Assembly (NCBI RefSeq): GCF_032854445.1
Contig: NC_088300.1
Coordinates: 74,145,005 to 74,209,004 of the forward strand
Direction of reading: 5' to 3'
Source: Liolophura sinensis
Lineage: Eukaryota; Mollusca; Polyplacophora; Chitonida; Chitonidae
Length of the DNA: 64,000 nt
Part shown: piece after piece, positions 25,601-38,360 of the stretch
Layout: each line of letters begins with the position of its first letter
Position numbering within the stretch: the stretch's first letter is position 1
Translations under genes and position numbers: made by a program
The notes under the pieces: generated by a model
Seen by the model: the letters and a program-made list of their open reading frames with translations, nothing else
Told to the model about the DNA's origin: nothing
Database searches by the model: none

Positions 25601-28600
25601 TTCACTTGCCGTCTACTTTCTCAACATTGAGAAACGTACTTATCTATTATACATATGCCATTTTTAGAGTTCAGTAATAATTCTTTTTAGAACAGTAATA
25701 ATGTTTTTAGATTATTGCTCGTGTGTGAAGGGAACGTTTCGCTTCTAAATGCATCCCACGGTCTCTTTATTATAATGACAGGTTTGGGACGATTGTTATC
25801 ATTGAATTTACCGTTGTAATTCAGGAACAACATTAATTGTAAATATTTGGTAAATGTTCCAGGGTCAATCCTTGGTGGGGTCACCCCTAAGTCCTTAAAA
25901 GCCCTGTTGCCCTCTATTGTGAAGTCACGCTGCTGCACAAACGGACCACAAATCGGACTCTCATCATATGATATGAATTTTAAAACTTCCAGTCTCTGTG
26001 GCTTTACAAGTGGAATGAGTTGTCAAAGTTTAATAGGGCTGGGTGGAAAATTCAAATCACAAAATCTAGTCATTAATTATGAAGTCTGCTTCTGCTCGTC
26101 TGCCTCTACAAATATAATACACGGACCTTCCAACAAATACAGATGAGCTTAATCACCGGTAATATGGTACAACAGGTGAATCAGCCAGGAAATGGAGTCC
26201 TGTCCTGGAGGACACAGGAGATCGAAGGACTGGTTCAAGAAGAATCAATTATATTTATATTTTGACATATTATTGGATAATTACAGACAGTGTAAATCAG
26301 TCCAGATCGCCTACATATCGCCGTGGTACACTGATGGAACATACGGGGCTGAGGCCGGGTGACTGTGTTTACTACAGGAAAGTAAATGGAGAATCAGATA
26401 GAAGCAAAGATATTCAACAATGCCAGCATACCGATTAGCCTCAGATGTCCTTAACCTGACACGACTGCAGCTTTATTGAAGCCGTCGGCAAGCTAGGTTG
26501 GCATATAAAGTTCTTAGAAATACCGCTCCAGCCCCTTTTTCCAGCCGACACTCGCCAGGTCCCATCATTGTGCATTCGCTAAATACCATCGTCTTGAGAG
26601 TAGAAACGTAAGTATTATGTATCAGAGATCAAATGTAGCTTTTCTCTCTGCAGTCAATACTAGTGGGTAGAAATCCACGCTGGATGGGTGAAAAACACTT
26701 CCCAAGTGGTGTTGAGATCGAAATAACTTCACCTGAACTATAAACGGGGACGGCGAGTTTATAGCCTGTAAATATTTGGCAATATCTGCCCAATGGGTTA
26801 TGTATGAGCCTCCATTTTAGTAGCCTACATAACAACTTGATCTTAACTTGCCGCTGGTACACGTTAACTGATAAATGTGTTAACACCCGACCCGTATAAC
26901 ATGTTATGGATGTTTTAAACCAAACTTTAAATCCTTCCATATACATACATGAGGTCATTAACAAGATTTACAAGACGAAATATTGGAGTAATGGTATAAC
27001 GGCAGCCATATCAAGTAGTTCTGGATGAAATGCATTGTTTTTGGACACAAAATTTAGCAAACTGTACATGCCAGTGACATTTCAATATCACCGGTGAACA
27101 CCTCCGTGTGCCATAACTACAACATTGCAAAACAACCGTTCAACAGACAAACAAGAACGTGTTAGAAAGATAGGTTACGTGTAATCTTGATTCCAAATCA
27201 AATGTCTAAGTTTAGCGTTATGAATAGTATTTAGGCCTGTTAAAATCATCTGGATTTTCATTTGTTGCGCCTTTCTTGTCCTCTTGCGGGAAATGCTGAC
27301 AGAAACCTGAGTTGGCGATTCCATATTATACTAAGAATAGGCTTTATCTAATTTTTACGTGTGATACAGAATGCGAATGTAAAGCTTGGGATGAGATTAT
27401 ATGTCGCACACCCACACACATCATCCGACGTTCTGAGAACAGGCTACACGACTTCACCATGGTACGTTTTATTATAAATAAGCCTGATAAACTTGTCACA
27501 GCCATGGACAACAAACAATGGAGGCTTCGTGACCACACCTCAGCCAGTTAAAGACTTGTTAGGCGACTCGCAAGAAAAAGGGTGTAATATACATCAAAGC
27601 AGGTCAGCTTATGGATTATCTGGTGATGATAGCTCCATCATCCCTTTGTCATCATCACGATAGCCAATAGACACCGTCAGCATAGTCCTGCTATCATTTC
27701 TGCAATGACTAAGACAAAGGACGTACAAATATCCCTGTCTTCAATAACCAGTGATGCGTATAACGTTGAAACGCTAGCCCTAAGATGCTGACCTGTTGAC
27801 CTTAAAAGACAACAACAATCAGGAAAGAGTCATTGTGTGTTCTCTCGGGGCAATCTCTGAGACATTTTGGCGGGAAATCCTTTATTGAGTTTGACATGAT
27901 GTCTGTCGTGGAAGACATTTCATCGTGGTGTTAAGTGTCTGGTGTAGAGAGCATGCGCACTTCAGCATTCAACGAATAGCATTGAGATGTCTGATTGCCT
28001 GGTTGTGTGTAAATACACGCCATGTAATTTACTGCTCGATATCGTCTGAGGCCTCCAAACATTACCTTGACCTCCGCTGTATTACAGTTAGTGTCCTGAA
28101 GTCAGATGTTTACCTGGGAGACGCAGGAGGAAATTATTCCCGCTTATACGTAATTCGCACATAATTCCGTAAACGCTAAACTAACTACGCTAAAGTGTCC
28201 CCGGTGTGAGATGAGTACACTTATTTACTGTGTTATTCATCTTCCTGTAGTCTTTGAGACAAATAAAACATACAGGCGAACTAACTAATGAAGAGGTGTG
28301 TCTTAACGAAACTAGAGTATTGTGGAGTCAACGCCTAAGTCAGTATTTAAAAAGAAACTAGCATTCATCTTCGTACAGTGGTTTTGTTGGTCACAGTTTT
28401 TAAAGCGCTGAATGTGCTGACGATAGACTATGGCATTATGCATTATGCATGAGAGGAAGCCAGCACGAGCTGGACTTGAACTCATAACGACGGCATTGAT
28501 GAGAGGCTCCTTTGTCATTACGCTGCGCTAGCGCGCTATACAAATGAGCCACGGAGGCCTCTTAATGGCTATAGTGCAGAGAGTTCTAATACTTTCAACG

Positions 28601-28950
28601 TTTATGTTTGATATTATATAATAACTCCGTGATTTTATGTTTAAATAACAAAAGAAATTTCATATTATTTCCGGACAAAATTTTCTGAAGTGAATTAAAT
28701 GATTGTTTTTTTTCACAGCTTCAAATTAAATCAAAGCGCAGCTCAAGCAAGTGGAAGTTATGAATGCCCAGATTATTTTCTGTTCTAACACCTCAGAGCA
28801 GAAATCATCGTTACAGAATTCCTTTCATATTAACGCTGGGAGACAACAATCAAATTTTGTTTTATTTCACAATAGCCACGGCGGCTATCTTCTTCACATA
28901 GCTGATTGTGTGCGGAGGTTTGCCCAGGGGTCTATCCGGTTTCCCTATGT
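25601..28950 (+). repeat. Duplicated unit, copy B (truncated)
   Basis: Begins with CCGTCTACTTTCTCAACATT (compare ~18062 and ~37216). It then follows copy A through GTCACGCTGCTGCACAAACG, CTACAGGAAAGTAAATGG, the 26530 segment and GGCGGGAAATCCT, up to GCAGAAATCATCGTTACAG (28799), which copy C shares at 32234. The later part of the unit seen in A, C and D is missing. This suggests a deletion of several kilobases at the B/C junction near 28950-29040. No conserved open frame is seen. Confidence 0.7.
28455..28558 (-). mobile_element. SINE head fragment, (AAAT)n-tail family
   Basis: On the minus strand the fragment starts GGCCTCCGTGGCTCATTTG, which carries an A-box-like TGGCTCATTTG. It ends with the B-box-like GAGTTCAAGTCCAG and AGCTCGTGCTGGCTTCCTC. 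The element at 58040-58224 has the same junction (GAGCTCAAGTCCAGC...GCTGGCTCCCTC), which ties the two to one family. The body and tail are absent: the element is cut off near 28455. It interrupts copy B. Confidence 0.7.
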
Positions 28951-30848
28951 ACGCCTATAAACAAGGCCAAGAAGCCGTATGTGACCGTTTGCCAACTAGC
29001 TCAGCTGCTTTACTCTCTGTGCTGTATAAAGATCTTTGTTTAACAACATTTAAATGAATGACTGATGAAAAGAATGAAAGATCACCGTGTACATCACGTT
29101 CAAAGAGAAGAAAAAAGAACAGTACCAGGGAGACGTGGTACACCCTCACCAGTACATGATCTAACAAAAAACAGTCCACTCCTGGAGAGTACAGCTGTAC
29201 ACACTGAACAGCTTGTTCAACCAGAATCATTTATAGTTATAATTTGGGAAATCAATAGATGATTACGGATAATCTGCCTCCGGAAACGCAAAGAAATTGT
29301 AGCTGGACGAGACAGACAGTGGAAATAAGTCTAGATCGCCTACGTGTCGCCGCGGCACACGGATGGAACATACGGGGCGGAGACGGGCTGACTGTGCTTA
29401 CTACAGGAAAGTAAATGAAATAATCAGTTGGAAGCATGAATATTTAACAACGCCAGCATATCAATTAGCCTCAGATCTCCTTAGCACGTCACGGTATTAA
29501 AACTAATTCTTAAAACATGTGGGTAAGTTTGGCTTATGGGAAATATTACCTCAAGATTTGATATCAGTCATTTCCTTCCTGTTGAAGGTTGAACAAAACA
29601 AGTCTCCCAATAACAGGATTCTTCCGTGCCCCGTTCCTCCCCCTCCGGACCCGCTCACACCAGCCTGTTCCCTCCATTGCACACTCGCTGAACACCATAA
29701 CTTTGAGACTAGAAACATAATTATTATGTACCAAAGAGCGTACCTTTCTCTCGCTGCCCCCAGAAGAAACACACTGCCAGACATCAGTCATCGATTGCTC
29801 TCAGTATTAATGGGCATAAATCCACACTGGTTTCGGGCGTCATAAAAACCACTTCCTGTGTGGTTTAGCGATCAAAATAATTTTGCCTAAAATGTAACGT
29901 AGGCGATGCGTATAAAGGTTGTCAGGAGATAGAAATAACTAGAAACGTGATAGATGCAACTTGTTCCCGTTAACTACATGACAAAAGTGTTAACACCTGG
30001 TTCGTGTAACATGTTACGGATGTTTCAAACCGTTTTCAAATATTTGTATATACATATATACATGAGTTCATCAGTGTACCTGATAAGGAACCAGCATTCT
30101 AGGATGACACGGCATGGTAAGACGGCATCCATCACAGACAAACACAGACAAAATATCACAGACAGACACCACCCATTTATGACTTACCTACAACACTGCA
30201 AAATAATCGCTGAACACACAAGAAAAGAATGTCTTCGTTTGAACTTTAGGTTAAATGTGATCTTGATTCTGGAGACGAAATTCAAATCATTTATTCCTGG
30301 CCCTCTTCCAGGAAAATGCTCACATAAACACGAGTAGGCATTTTTCTGCTGTACCCACTATAGGATTAATTTGGTTTATGACATGGTACAAGATACGAAT
30401 GTATGATCTACCCAAGCTTCTGAGCAGCTTGGATATCACCCACCCCCACACATCAGATCTTCTGAGAACAGGCTACACTACTTCAGTGTGTGTTTTATTG
30501 TAATTACCCCTAATACACAGCTATACTCCACGAGCAACAAACAATGAAGCTTTCTTGACCATTCAACGACAAGAACGATCAAAAAAGAGCCATAGATACC
30601 AAGGTTTGAGACATTTTGGCGGGAAATCCTGATTAAGTTTGACTTTATATCTACCGTAAAAGATATTTCGACCTTGAGGAACGTTTCAATTTATGCTTAC
30701 GACAAGGGTTCATGTTTGGAGGCATGAGGGCATGCGCAGTTCAGCATTCAACTAATAGCTTTGAGATGTCTAATGTTGACATTGTTTGTCTGGTTGTACT
30801 GAAATACACGTCACATAATTTACTGCTCGGTGTCATCTGATGCCGCCC

Positions 30849-31140
30849 GACATAATTTTGACTTCTGAGCTGTTACACTTAGTGTTCTGAAGTCAAACGT
30901 GGGATCGAAGTCATTCCCCACTTATACAGAACTTGTCATGTATATAATCAACTAAACTAAAGTATCCCCAATATGTGATCCTTGCCATTGGTTTTCCTGC
31001 ATTATTTCGACTTCTGCGCTATCACACTCAGTATTCTGAAGTCAAACGTGGGAGCGAAATCATCCCCAGCTTATACAGAATTTGTCATGTATGCAATTAG
31101 TTACACTAAAGTATTCCCGGTGTGTGATCCGAGCCATTGG
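30849..31140. repeat. ~140-bp tandem sub-duplication inside copy C
   Basis: Two related segments carry GTGTTCTGAAGTCAAACG (30892) and GTATTCTGAAGTCAAACG (31031). Each is followed by GTGGGAGCGAA-like sequence and CTTATACAGAA. This is the counterpart of 22498-22795 in copy A. Confidence 0.7.
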
Positions 31141-31695
31141 TTCACTGTGGTATTATCGTGGCAAATGTTTATCTTCCGGGTCTCTTTGAGACATGAAAAA
31201 CTTTAAAGCAAACTCGTGAAATATGTTTAAAAACCTTTGCTCTGTGTCGCGTACTGTACAGTGGGGTCAACATCTCTTTAGTATTTAACACACCATGACA
31301 GTTCCATTCGCATATTAATTTTGTTGCTGCTTCTAAGCCGTTTTATCTTCACTATCTTTTGGCTTAATCAAAATAAGATCGTGAACTGATTAAAATATCC
31401 ACTGTGAGAGAACAGAGACACGCAAATCACAAATGTGTAACCGTTGGAAAGCGGCAGAAAATGGTTGAACAAATACGTCCTATTGTGGAAATGCCTACAC
31501 ATATTAAAGTGTTTATTCATTTTTATACCTCACTTCAGAAATTTGTTAACAAAACTACTAATCGAATATTTACAATGTTTTGATCATCTGAAGCAATTAA
31601 GATGGTAATAAAGTTGCTAGAATTTTACACATTTTTTGGAGACTTTAGACAAAACTAAGAAAGGCAAAATGAAACCTGCTTTCTGGTTCTTAAAA

Positions 31696-31956
31696 ATAAG
31701 CGTCATGTCCGACGTTCGTATACCATTCGTAATCCGTAAAGGGCGTTCCAAGTCGATAATCGCAAGATTCATTTCCAAAACAACGTTTAACACTAGCTCC
31801 AAAAGACAAAGGTATGTAAGAAATTATACAAATAGGAAATAAAGCGGGTAACACACAAGGGAGAAGCGGGCATCAGTTTTCAATGATGCCGGGCAGACAG
31901 TGGATATTCCAGGCATGAATTCCATATCAAAGTTCAAATGCGTAGTCCATGAATGA
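31696..31956 (+). repeat. Left arm of ~255-bp inverted pair
   Basis: Matches 33491-33742 in reverse complement with few differences. Shared strings include CAACGTTTAACACTA, CAAAAGACAAAGGTATGTAA, CAGTTTTCAATGATGCCGG and CCAGGCATGAATTCCATATC. Copy D lacks it: there GAAATTTGATTG runs on to GATAAAGATTTAATTTGC without this stretch. It is therefore an insertion into copy C. There is no open frame beyond 68 codons. The element class is unknown. Confidence 0.88.
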
Positions 31957-32392
31957 AATAAAGATTTTCTCGAAAAGAATATACAACGTTCGATTTACTG
32001 CACACTTCATTTGCCTTTTCCATTCTTCACATAAGCGTATAGCCTGTGGCTATTCACATAGTCAGAACAAATGAAAATCAACATGAATCTTGTGGATTAG
32101 AAGCAGAAGTCTGATCTGAAGCTGATACCGAGGATACTTTTCACAAAGCTGTGTTTGTCAATTGTCCTCGCTGGAGATGAGCTGAGGTATTTATCCAGGT
32201 TCATTAGAAACCTACTGCTCGGAACACCTTAGAGCAGAAATCATCGTTACAGAATGTTTTGATATTATTTCTGACGGACAACATTCAAATTTTGGTTTGA
32301 GGATTTAAGAAGCCACAGGGACTTAAGAAGCTTTGTCAGGCAGCTGATTGTGTTCGGAGATTTATCCAAGGGGGTTTTCTTGTTTCCTCTAC

Positions 32393-33045
32393 CCCAAAGA
32401 AGGACGCCTGTCTCATCCCTACTTACGCGAGCGTTACAAGAAGTAAAGTCATTTTGGAAGTCAAGTATTGTTCTGCCATAACAAAAAATTCAGGTGTCAA
32501 CTGCATGTGGATTCTTAACAACTCCAAACGTCTGACAGAAGAACTCGATGCTCATATGCATATACCGTACAAAGACCTATCCACATGGGATTTCTCTACT
32601 CTCTATACTACGATTCCTCACAAAGATCTTATTGAAAGAATATCGTCGTTAATTGTCTCGGTACTAAAACAGGTCACTGTTACATTAACGTCAGAAGCAA
32701 TATGGCTTTCTTTAGTTCTACTCTTTATAAAGATTACCACTCATGGGATGTTACATCATTTATTGAATTACTTGAATTTCTCTTTAATAACATCTATGTG
32801 AAATTCGGAGATACCATTTACCAACAGTGCATAGGTATTCCAATGGGTACCATATTGTGCGCCTCTTTTGGCAGACCTATACCTGTTTTCAGTGTCACAA
32901 GTTGCTAGTTCAAAAACTAGTTTGTCAAGGATACTCCATCAAACGCCTTCATTCTAAGTTTCTCAAATTTTACAATGAGTATAACACTCTCGTTGGCAGG
33001 TATGGACAGAGCGTTCAGAATCTCTGGCGATCTGCATTGTGATCA
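32393..33045 (+). mobile_element. Penelope-like reverse transcriptase remnant, catalytic core deleted
   Basis: Three short frames together resemble the reverse transcriptase of a Penelope-like retroelement. The first (about 32424-32690) has SGVNCMWILNNSK and then DFSTLYTTIPHKDL, the region before the palm. The second (32702-32890) has LEFLFNNIYVKFGDTIYQQC and IGIPMGT, a typical mid-palm motif. The third (32905-33010) has LVCQGYSIKRLHSKFLKFY, which resembles the C-terminal end of such proteins. Frame changes separate all three. The segment that should carry the catalytic Tyr-x-Asp-Asp motif is absent, since the IGIPMGT region passes almost directly to the C-terminal part. The copy is therefore dead. 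The RT identification is firm; the Penelope-like assignment is from memory of related proteins. No endonuclease domain was found. Confidence 0.72.
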
Positions 33046-33168
33046 ACCACATAGACGGCGCTGTTATCCCTATGTACATATCTATCACGTACATGGTATT
33101 TAACAACATAGATGGAGCTGGTTGCCCAGTGTAACCGTCTATCTTGTATGTCATGTGTAACATCATAG
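33045..33168. repeat. ~58-bp degenerate duplication before SINE tail
   Basis: CACATAGACGGCGCTGTTAT and CATAGATGGAGCTGGTTGCC begin two related segments, each followed by a GTAC/GTCT-type ATCTATC stretch. They lie between the reverse transcriptase fragment and the SINE 3' end and may be part of either element. Confidence 0.5.
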
Positions 33169-33272
33169 GGTTTTCCCCGGGATGTGCCCGGTTTCCACCC
33201 ACCATAATGCTGGCCGCGTAAAAGTACGGCGTTGAGTACGGCGTAAAACACCAATCAAATAAATAAATAAAT
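33169..33272 (+). mobile_element. SINE 3' end, (AAAT)n-tail family
   Basis: Contains GCCCGGTTTCCACCCACCAT, AATGCTGGCCGCG, GTTGAGTACGGCGTAAAACA and CCAATCAAATAAATAAATAA. This matches the 3' half of the element at 58040-58224. The tRNA-like head is missing, so the copy is 5'-truncated or fused to the sequence at 33045-33168. Confidence 0.82.
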
Positions 33273-33490
33273 CTTGTAGCATGAGATCGTAATCGTCCGT
33301 TACTTTTTAATCATAATCTGATCGGTTAGGGTCTGTAACGCTCGCCATTTTTAAACTGTATCTAATACCGCTTAACCTGGGGCTAGGGGCCGTAAAGGTA
33401 GCCATACTAATTACAACAGCATGATGCCTTTATGAACAGTTGCAATTAAAGCGCGACTGAGATACTTGTTTAGCTGTTATTTGACATGGA

Positions 33491-33742
33491 ACTCATTCAC
33501 GGACTACGAATTTAAACTTTGATATGGAATTCATGCCTGGAATATTCATTGTCTGCCCGGCATCATTGAAAACTGATGACCGCTTCTCTCTTGTGTGTTA
33601 CCGGCTTTATTTCTTATTTGTATAATTTCTTACATACCTTTGTCTTTTGGAGTTAGTGTTAAACGTTGTTGTGGAAATGAATCTTGCGATTATCGACTTG
33701 GAACGCCCATTACCGACTACGAATGTCGGACTTGACGCTTAT
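33491..33742 (-). repeat. Right arm of ~255-bp inverted pair
   Basis: Reverse complement of 31696-31956, differing by a ~9-base indel near the outer end and scattered substitutions. The two arms enclose 31957-33490, which contains both ordinary copy-C sequence and the Penelope-like fragment. They are either two independent insertions of one short element or the ends of a single composite event. Confidence 0.88.
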
Positions 33743-34225
33743 ATCAGATGTAAACATTCTTAAGTGCAATTTAGAGTAGTAAAATATAGATAATTCGCAA
33801 AGAACAACAGCGATTAATAGTTTATTGAAGTCAACTTTAAACTTTAAGGACCAAATTTTGCTCGGCCCTGAGCCAGAATAGCCTGACTGGGTGCGGGGCT
33901 TCAGATACTGTCGTCGGTGCTCTGGTTTTACTGTCTACACTGTAAGTCTTTTATGCTGATGTCTTCTGCTGATGGACTAAACATCCCCAGCGCCTGGTCG
34001 CTTTACCTTGTTTCCATGTTATACAGCATTTTGAGACTGTATAGGCCAACGACGTCTAATAAATTGCAGGTAACACTTCGGTATTGTTTTTATGTGATTG
34101 TCTTTATTCCATGGTAACAGTGAGCGGGTACTTGATTACCACTTAAGCCTTTACATGAACTGTTGGAATAAAATTCTGGCTGAGGGAAATTATCTTTTAT
34201 CTTCAAACTGTTTTTCCTTTTTAAA

Positions 34226-34450
34226 TATGATGTTCCATTGACACAACAATATTAATGTACCATCCTGCCTTATCAAGAATACACCGTCGTAATATGGCGA
34301 TCTGAGGATAGAGCACCAATATTGATGTACTGTGTTGACTTATTAACAATTCAACCCGATCACATGACGATACAGTGAATAAGCAGCAAGGTTAACGGGT
34401 CTATCACAAGAAGAAGACACCGTCGTGATATGATGATACCGTGACAAAGC
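34226..34450. repeat. 67-bp satellite-like repeat (copy C)
   Basis: Three to four degenerate units contain TTCCATTGACACAACAATAT, CTTATCAAGAATACACCGTC and GAAGACACCGTCGTGATATG. It is orthologous in position to 23214-23315 (A) and 41820-43075 (D). Confidence 0.65.
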
Positions 34451-34583
34451 AGTCGACTGCAACAAAACAACCTTGCATCAAACTGAATTCCAGGAACAGA
34501 AACATGCAGCCTATGTTTTTCATGATTTTTTGACAAGATTTAGTTTCTTTCGCGCGACTGACCAGTCTAGGGATAATTCGGCT

Positions 34584-34610
34584 TGGGGGCGGGGTGGGGG
34601 GGGGGGGGTG
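34584..34610. repeat. G-rich tract
   Basis: Runs of G interrupted by single C or T, ending in a long uninterrupted G run. The other low-complexity G or C tracts are near 15487, 37385, 41371 and 57648. Confidence 0.9.
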
Positions 34611-37600
34611 AGGTCCTAAGGATGTTTGTTCGGAGGCAGACGTCAAGTTGTCATCCGTGGGCAGCTTATCAGGCAGCCGTACCAGAAAACTACCTCGTGG
34701 TTATGTCCGACAGCATAGCCTCACCAGGGACAGCGACACATTACTGTCGATTCCAGGACAGCCACAAGAGAATCGTCCACTAAGCGCTGTTCTCAGGGTA
34801 TGTGTGGCTCACATCGGTCCAGATATCGGCTATCAGATACTCGCTTGCTGACACATTTTAAACTGGCTTCATACTATGCCTGAATCCGAACCGATTTTCT
34901 GGAAGGATAACGTTTCCGGTGGGTCCATTTACACGTAAAATTTCCGGCACATGTGTGGTGTGAAAACACTGATCGGTAATGAAGCAGTTCACCTGCAGAG
35001 AATTAATCCAGTAGATGTCATTAAAGCGGCATGTCTTGAGAGTGCATTTTTAGAGGAAGATGTATGGATCGAGTCCTCAGCACAGAAATCTGCGGTCATG
35101 TTACAAAGAGTAGACCGTTGAAATGATGGAAAGACAGCCACGGATTGTCCAGTCATGAGGCACTCTTGGTCGATACCACTGCTTTTCTAGGTAACATATT
35201 TCACGCCCCCACTGTTTCCCGAGTTGTGCGACCCTGTCGCACAAAGTCTAGAGTAAAAGAAAAACTGCAATGGCCTGTTGCCTTTAATTAACGTGTACCT
35301 CGTGACCACAGTGACCCCTTAATGACGGTTCACTTCAATCGAGGTGACCATTCCACTATACTATTCCGCTAAACGCTTTGCAATACTACTATTTAGCTAT
35401 GAAGAGCTTCGCACACTCTCGACTGACATTAGCGTGCCAGTAGTTTGCCGTTTACTGGGTGCTTACTGTGAATTTTGCTATGGTCTCACAGCAAGAAACT
35501 TGAGGTGGTCGTAAGCTATATGATCCAAAAAAGCGACTGCAGCCATTGAGGTGGAAACACACAAAACCTGATGAGAGTGGACAATAAAACTATTTCAGAT
35601 ATCATGGGCCACAAATGGTAGCGACAAATGGTGGTCTCAGTTTCAGACTGTTTTGTTTTTATAATGATATCTACAGCCTCTTATCAACTTCCCCGAAATA
35701 ATTTGGTCGTCAGTAAATGAGAACTTTTCTGACTGAGCGTGACGGAGCAGAAACGCTATTTTTAATTTCAAATCTGATACGCTCTTGTACTTCTTCATAC
35801 CATTTTCTGTCTGTACTGGAATCAGAGCTGCACTTTTTGTTAACAGCAGATAAGGCCAATTACTTGAGAGTGTAGGGCGTGATCAGTAAACCTCACTCTA
35901 CACGCTGGGATAAGGACAGTAGCGGAATATTGGTTCATTGGCATAAGAAACTCGTCTATTAAAATGTGCCGCACAGAACATGTCCGGCTTGTCCGAGGCG
36001 TGGTCAGTTGGCCATCCAAATATATGGCTCAAGACGTAAACAACAACAGGTCACAAACATTCCATTTTTTTTTCCTGACTGACGTGCATGAGACCCCTCG
36101 CAAATTTTTGATACATGTGCTAATTAGACAGCCTAATGTGCTGCGAGAAACACCGTTGAAAAGCATACGACCGACGACACCACTGATGGCGGATGGCTGA
36201 TTCACGGCTGCATGGTGTAATTCTACATGAGCCGGGAAACCTTTGGAACAATTTGGAATGTGGAAGTCGCTGAAGTATTCGTTCTCATCTTGATGGTGTT
36301 AAATGTGGTTGGAGTAAAGGGTACAACAAGTGCCGCGTACTGAGACAAACGCAACTAAAGCCGGTAATTCTCCAAATTATCTTTAGTCTATCAGGAAGCA
36401 CGAGAAAATGCCTGTCCAACACTCCTAATCGCATCTCTCGAAAAATGGGGTGTTTAATCACGGTGGAATGTTGATGATGGGGAAGGTGTTACCCCTGTAC
36501 GTCAAATGGTCGCTTTCCCGAACGTTTATCTAGTGGGGTACCAGTTGGTCCATGATTAAAGACGTACAGCATAGAGAATAAGTGTGAACAGTGTGAAAGC
36601 TGACAAATGATCACACGTAACCGGTGAAATACGGTCTCTTGTCAATTTACCTCACTCAGGGTTTTATTCAAGCAACAGGTCGTATAAATAGTAGCTATGA
36701 CCACGGCTTAAACAGAATTAGGTAAAAATATGCAGTGATGTTAATTGCAAGATATTAGAGGTCACTGCTCTAGAATTTCTCAGCACCCTGCAGATGTAGG
36801 GATGAAGTAAATGCAACTCGGGTTGCGTTTTGATCAAGAGTTCAACATCAATTCCTACATTCTCAAAGGCCAACAAGAGCAAAAAATAAGGTTTCGTTAC
36901 CAATGTGTGAATTAGAATAATTCTGTTGTGGCTCTGCTCAATAAAATATGAGCAGAAATTAAAATCGTCATTGCACCCATCACTGCACCTAGAGCGTGAT
37001 GAAAACCGGTACCGAATTGATATCCCGATAACAGGCTTAACAAGATTTATATTGTGGGTGTGATTAAAAGTCGAGTGAGCACGGCTAACTGACTGCTGTC
37101 GATTGGTCAGTTGTAACACGTAGAATTCATAAGGAATTCCACTGACCCAAAATACACTTCTGAAAAACCCTGGTAAATTTACTGGCATCGACATTTGATA
37201 GCATACGTGCATGTACCTTCTACTTTCTCATCATTGAGAACAGTACTTATCTATCACACATATACCATTAAAAGAGTTCAGTAATAATTCTACATGTTTA
37301 GATTAATGTTCGTGTACACAATTTCCATAGCAGGGCTGGATTATATCCGATAAATTAGCCCATGTTCTATTTATAATATTATATTGGGGGGGGGGGCTTT
37401 GGAACGATCGTTGTCCTTGAATCCACCGTTCTAATTTTGAAACCACATTAATTATAGACATTTAGGAAAGTTTGAAAGACGTATCTGTAGTAATAATATT
37501 TCCAACCAGTTATCTCCTAGCAAATAGGACCGTGGCAGTAGTAGTCCTGTCTTTATGAAGGAGGGAGTTTCTCGTCTAGACGGTTGGCTGGAGGCAACTC

Positions 37601-37989
37601 TTATTACTGTCAGCACTGATGCCCTCTATTGTGACGCCACCATGTTTGACGGAGGCATCAACGGGTAAAAAATCTGATTCTCATGACCTGAGATGAATTT
37701 TAAGCCTCCCAGTCGCTGTGGTTTTACATGATGATAAATGAACACTCAAAGCATAATTAGACTGGGTGGAAAATTCAATCTAAATGTACTTTAAACGTAC
37801 TCAGTGAATTGTTTGAATATGTGACACTGTGTAACCGTGCGAAAAAGTGTCGCCAAACGCCAAAACCTTCTACTAGAGTCATATGAAATCTAATTTTAAA
37901 CTTAAAATTTAAATTGTTTTTTATTTACTTCAGGATACTGGAGGCTCACAAAATCCCTAAAAGACTATTTATTATGAAACGTTATGTCT

Positions 37990-38360
37990 GAATTATCTTA
38001 GTGATGAGAAAACATTCAGATAAATGGCGTCGTAAGTTGTATTGCTTCATTGTTATGGAGGATTTCTTGTTTGTTATGACGATGAGCGTAGTGAAGCTCT
38101 CATCTAGATTACTGGCGTTATAACTTCCATAGATCGTGATGAGAAAGGATGTCAATAAAGCCAAGTTCTCACCTAGATTAATGGCGTCGTAACGTCCATT
38201 GTTCTTAATATTATAGAGATATGTGTTCCCTCTCTTGCCAATATGATAGGCAAAGCCAAGCCCTCATCCACATCAGTAGCACCGAAAGTTCCATTGCTCT
38301 TGATCTTATAAAGGGAAACGTTTCTAGTGTTCAGACATTGCCATGATGATTGCGAAACAA
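37990..38360. repeat. Degenerate ~70-90-bp tandem repeat (copy D)
   Basis: Related segments containing AATGGCGTCGTAAG, ACTGGCGTTATAAC, AATGGCGTCGTAACGTCC and a diverged CAGTAGCACCGAAAGTTCC begin near 38020, 38108, 38181 and 38274. This is the counterpart of 19440-19830. Confidence 0.6.

Larger units (their letters stand above)
29040..36320 (+). repeat. Duplicated unit, copy C (~7.3 kb)
   Basis: Starts with ATGAAAAGAATGAAAGATCA (compare 38710 in D). It then follows the common order: TACAGGAAAGTAAATG (29402), the 29480-29900 segment, a 30850-31140 doubled segment, the 31500-31640 stretch (shared with 40980-41110), 33880-34090, the satellite at 34226-34450, 34640-34880, 35190-35560, and 36240-36310 (GAGCCGGGAAACCTTTGG, compare GAGCCGAGAAACC at 45491). 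The first part of the unit is missing. Insertions relative to D are the Penelope-like fragment and an inverted ~255-bp pair. Confidence 0.72.

Noticed and set aside
36718-37212. 164-codon minus-strand open frame
   Set aside because: It lies in the duplicated unit. The equivalent stretch of copy A (about 17548-17900) has no corresponding frame, so there is no sign of protein-level conservation.
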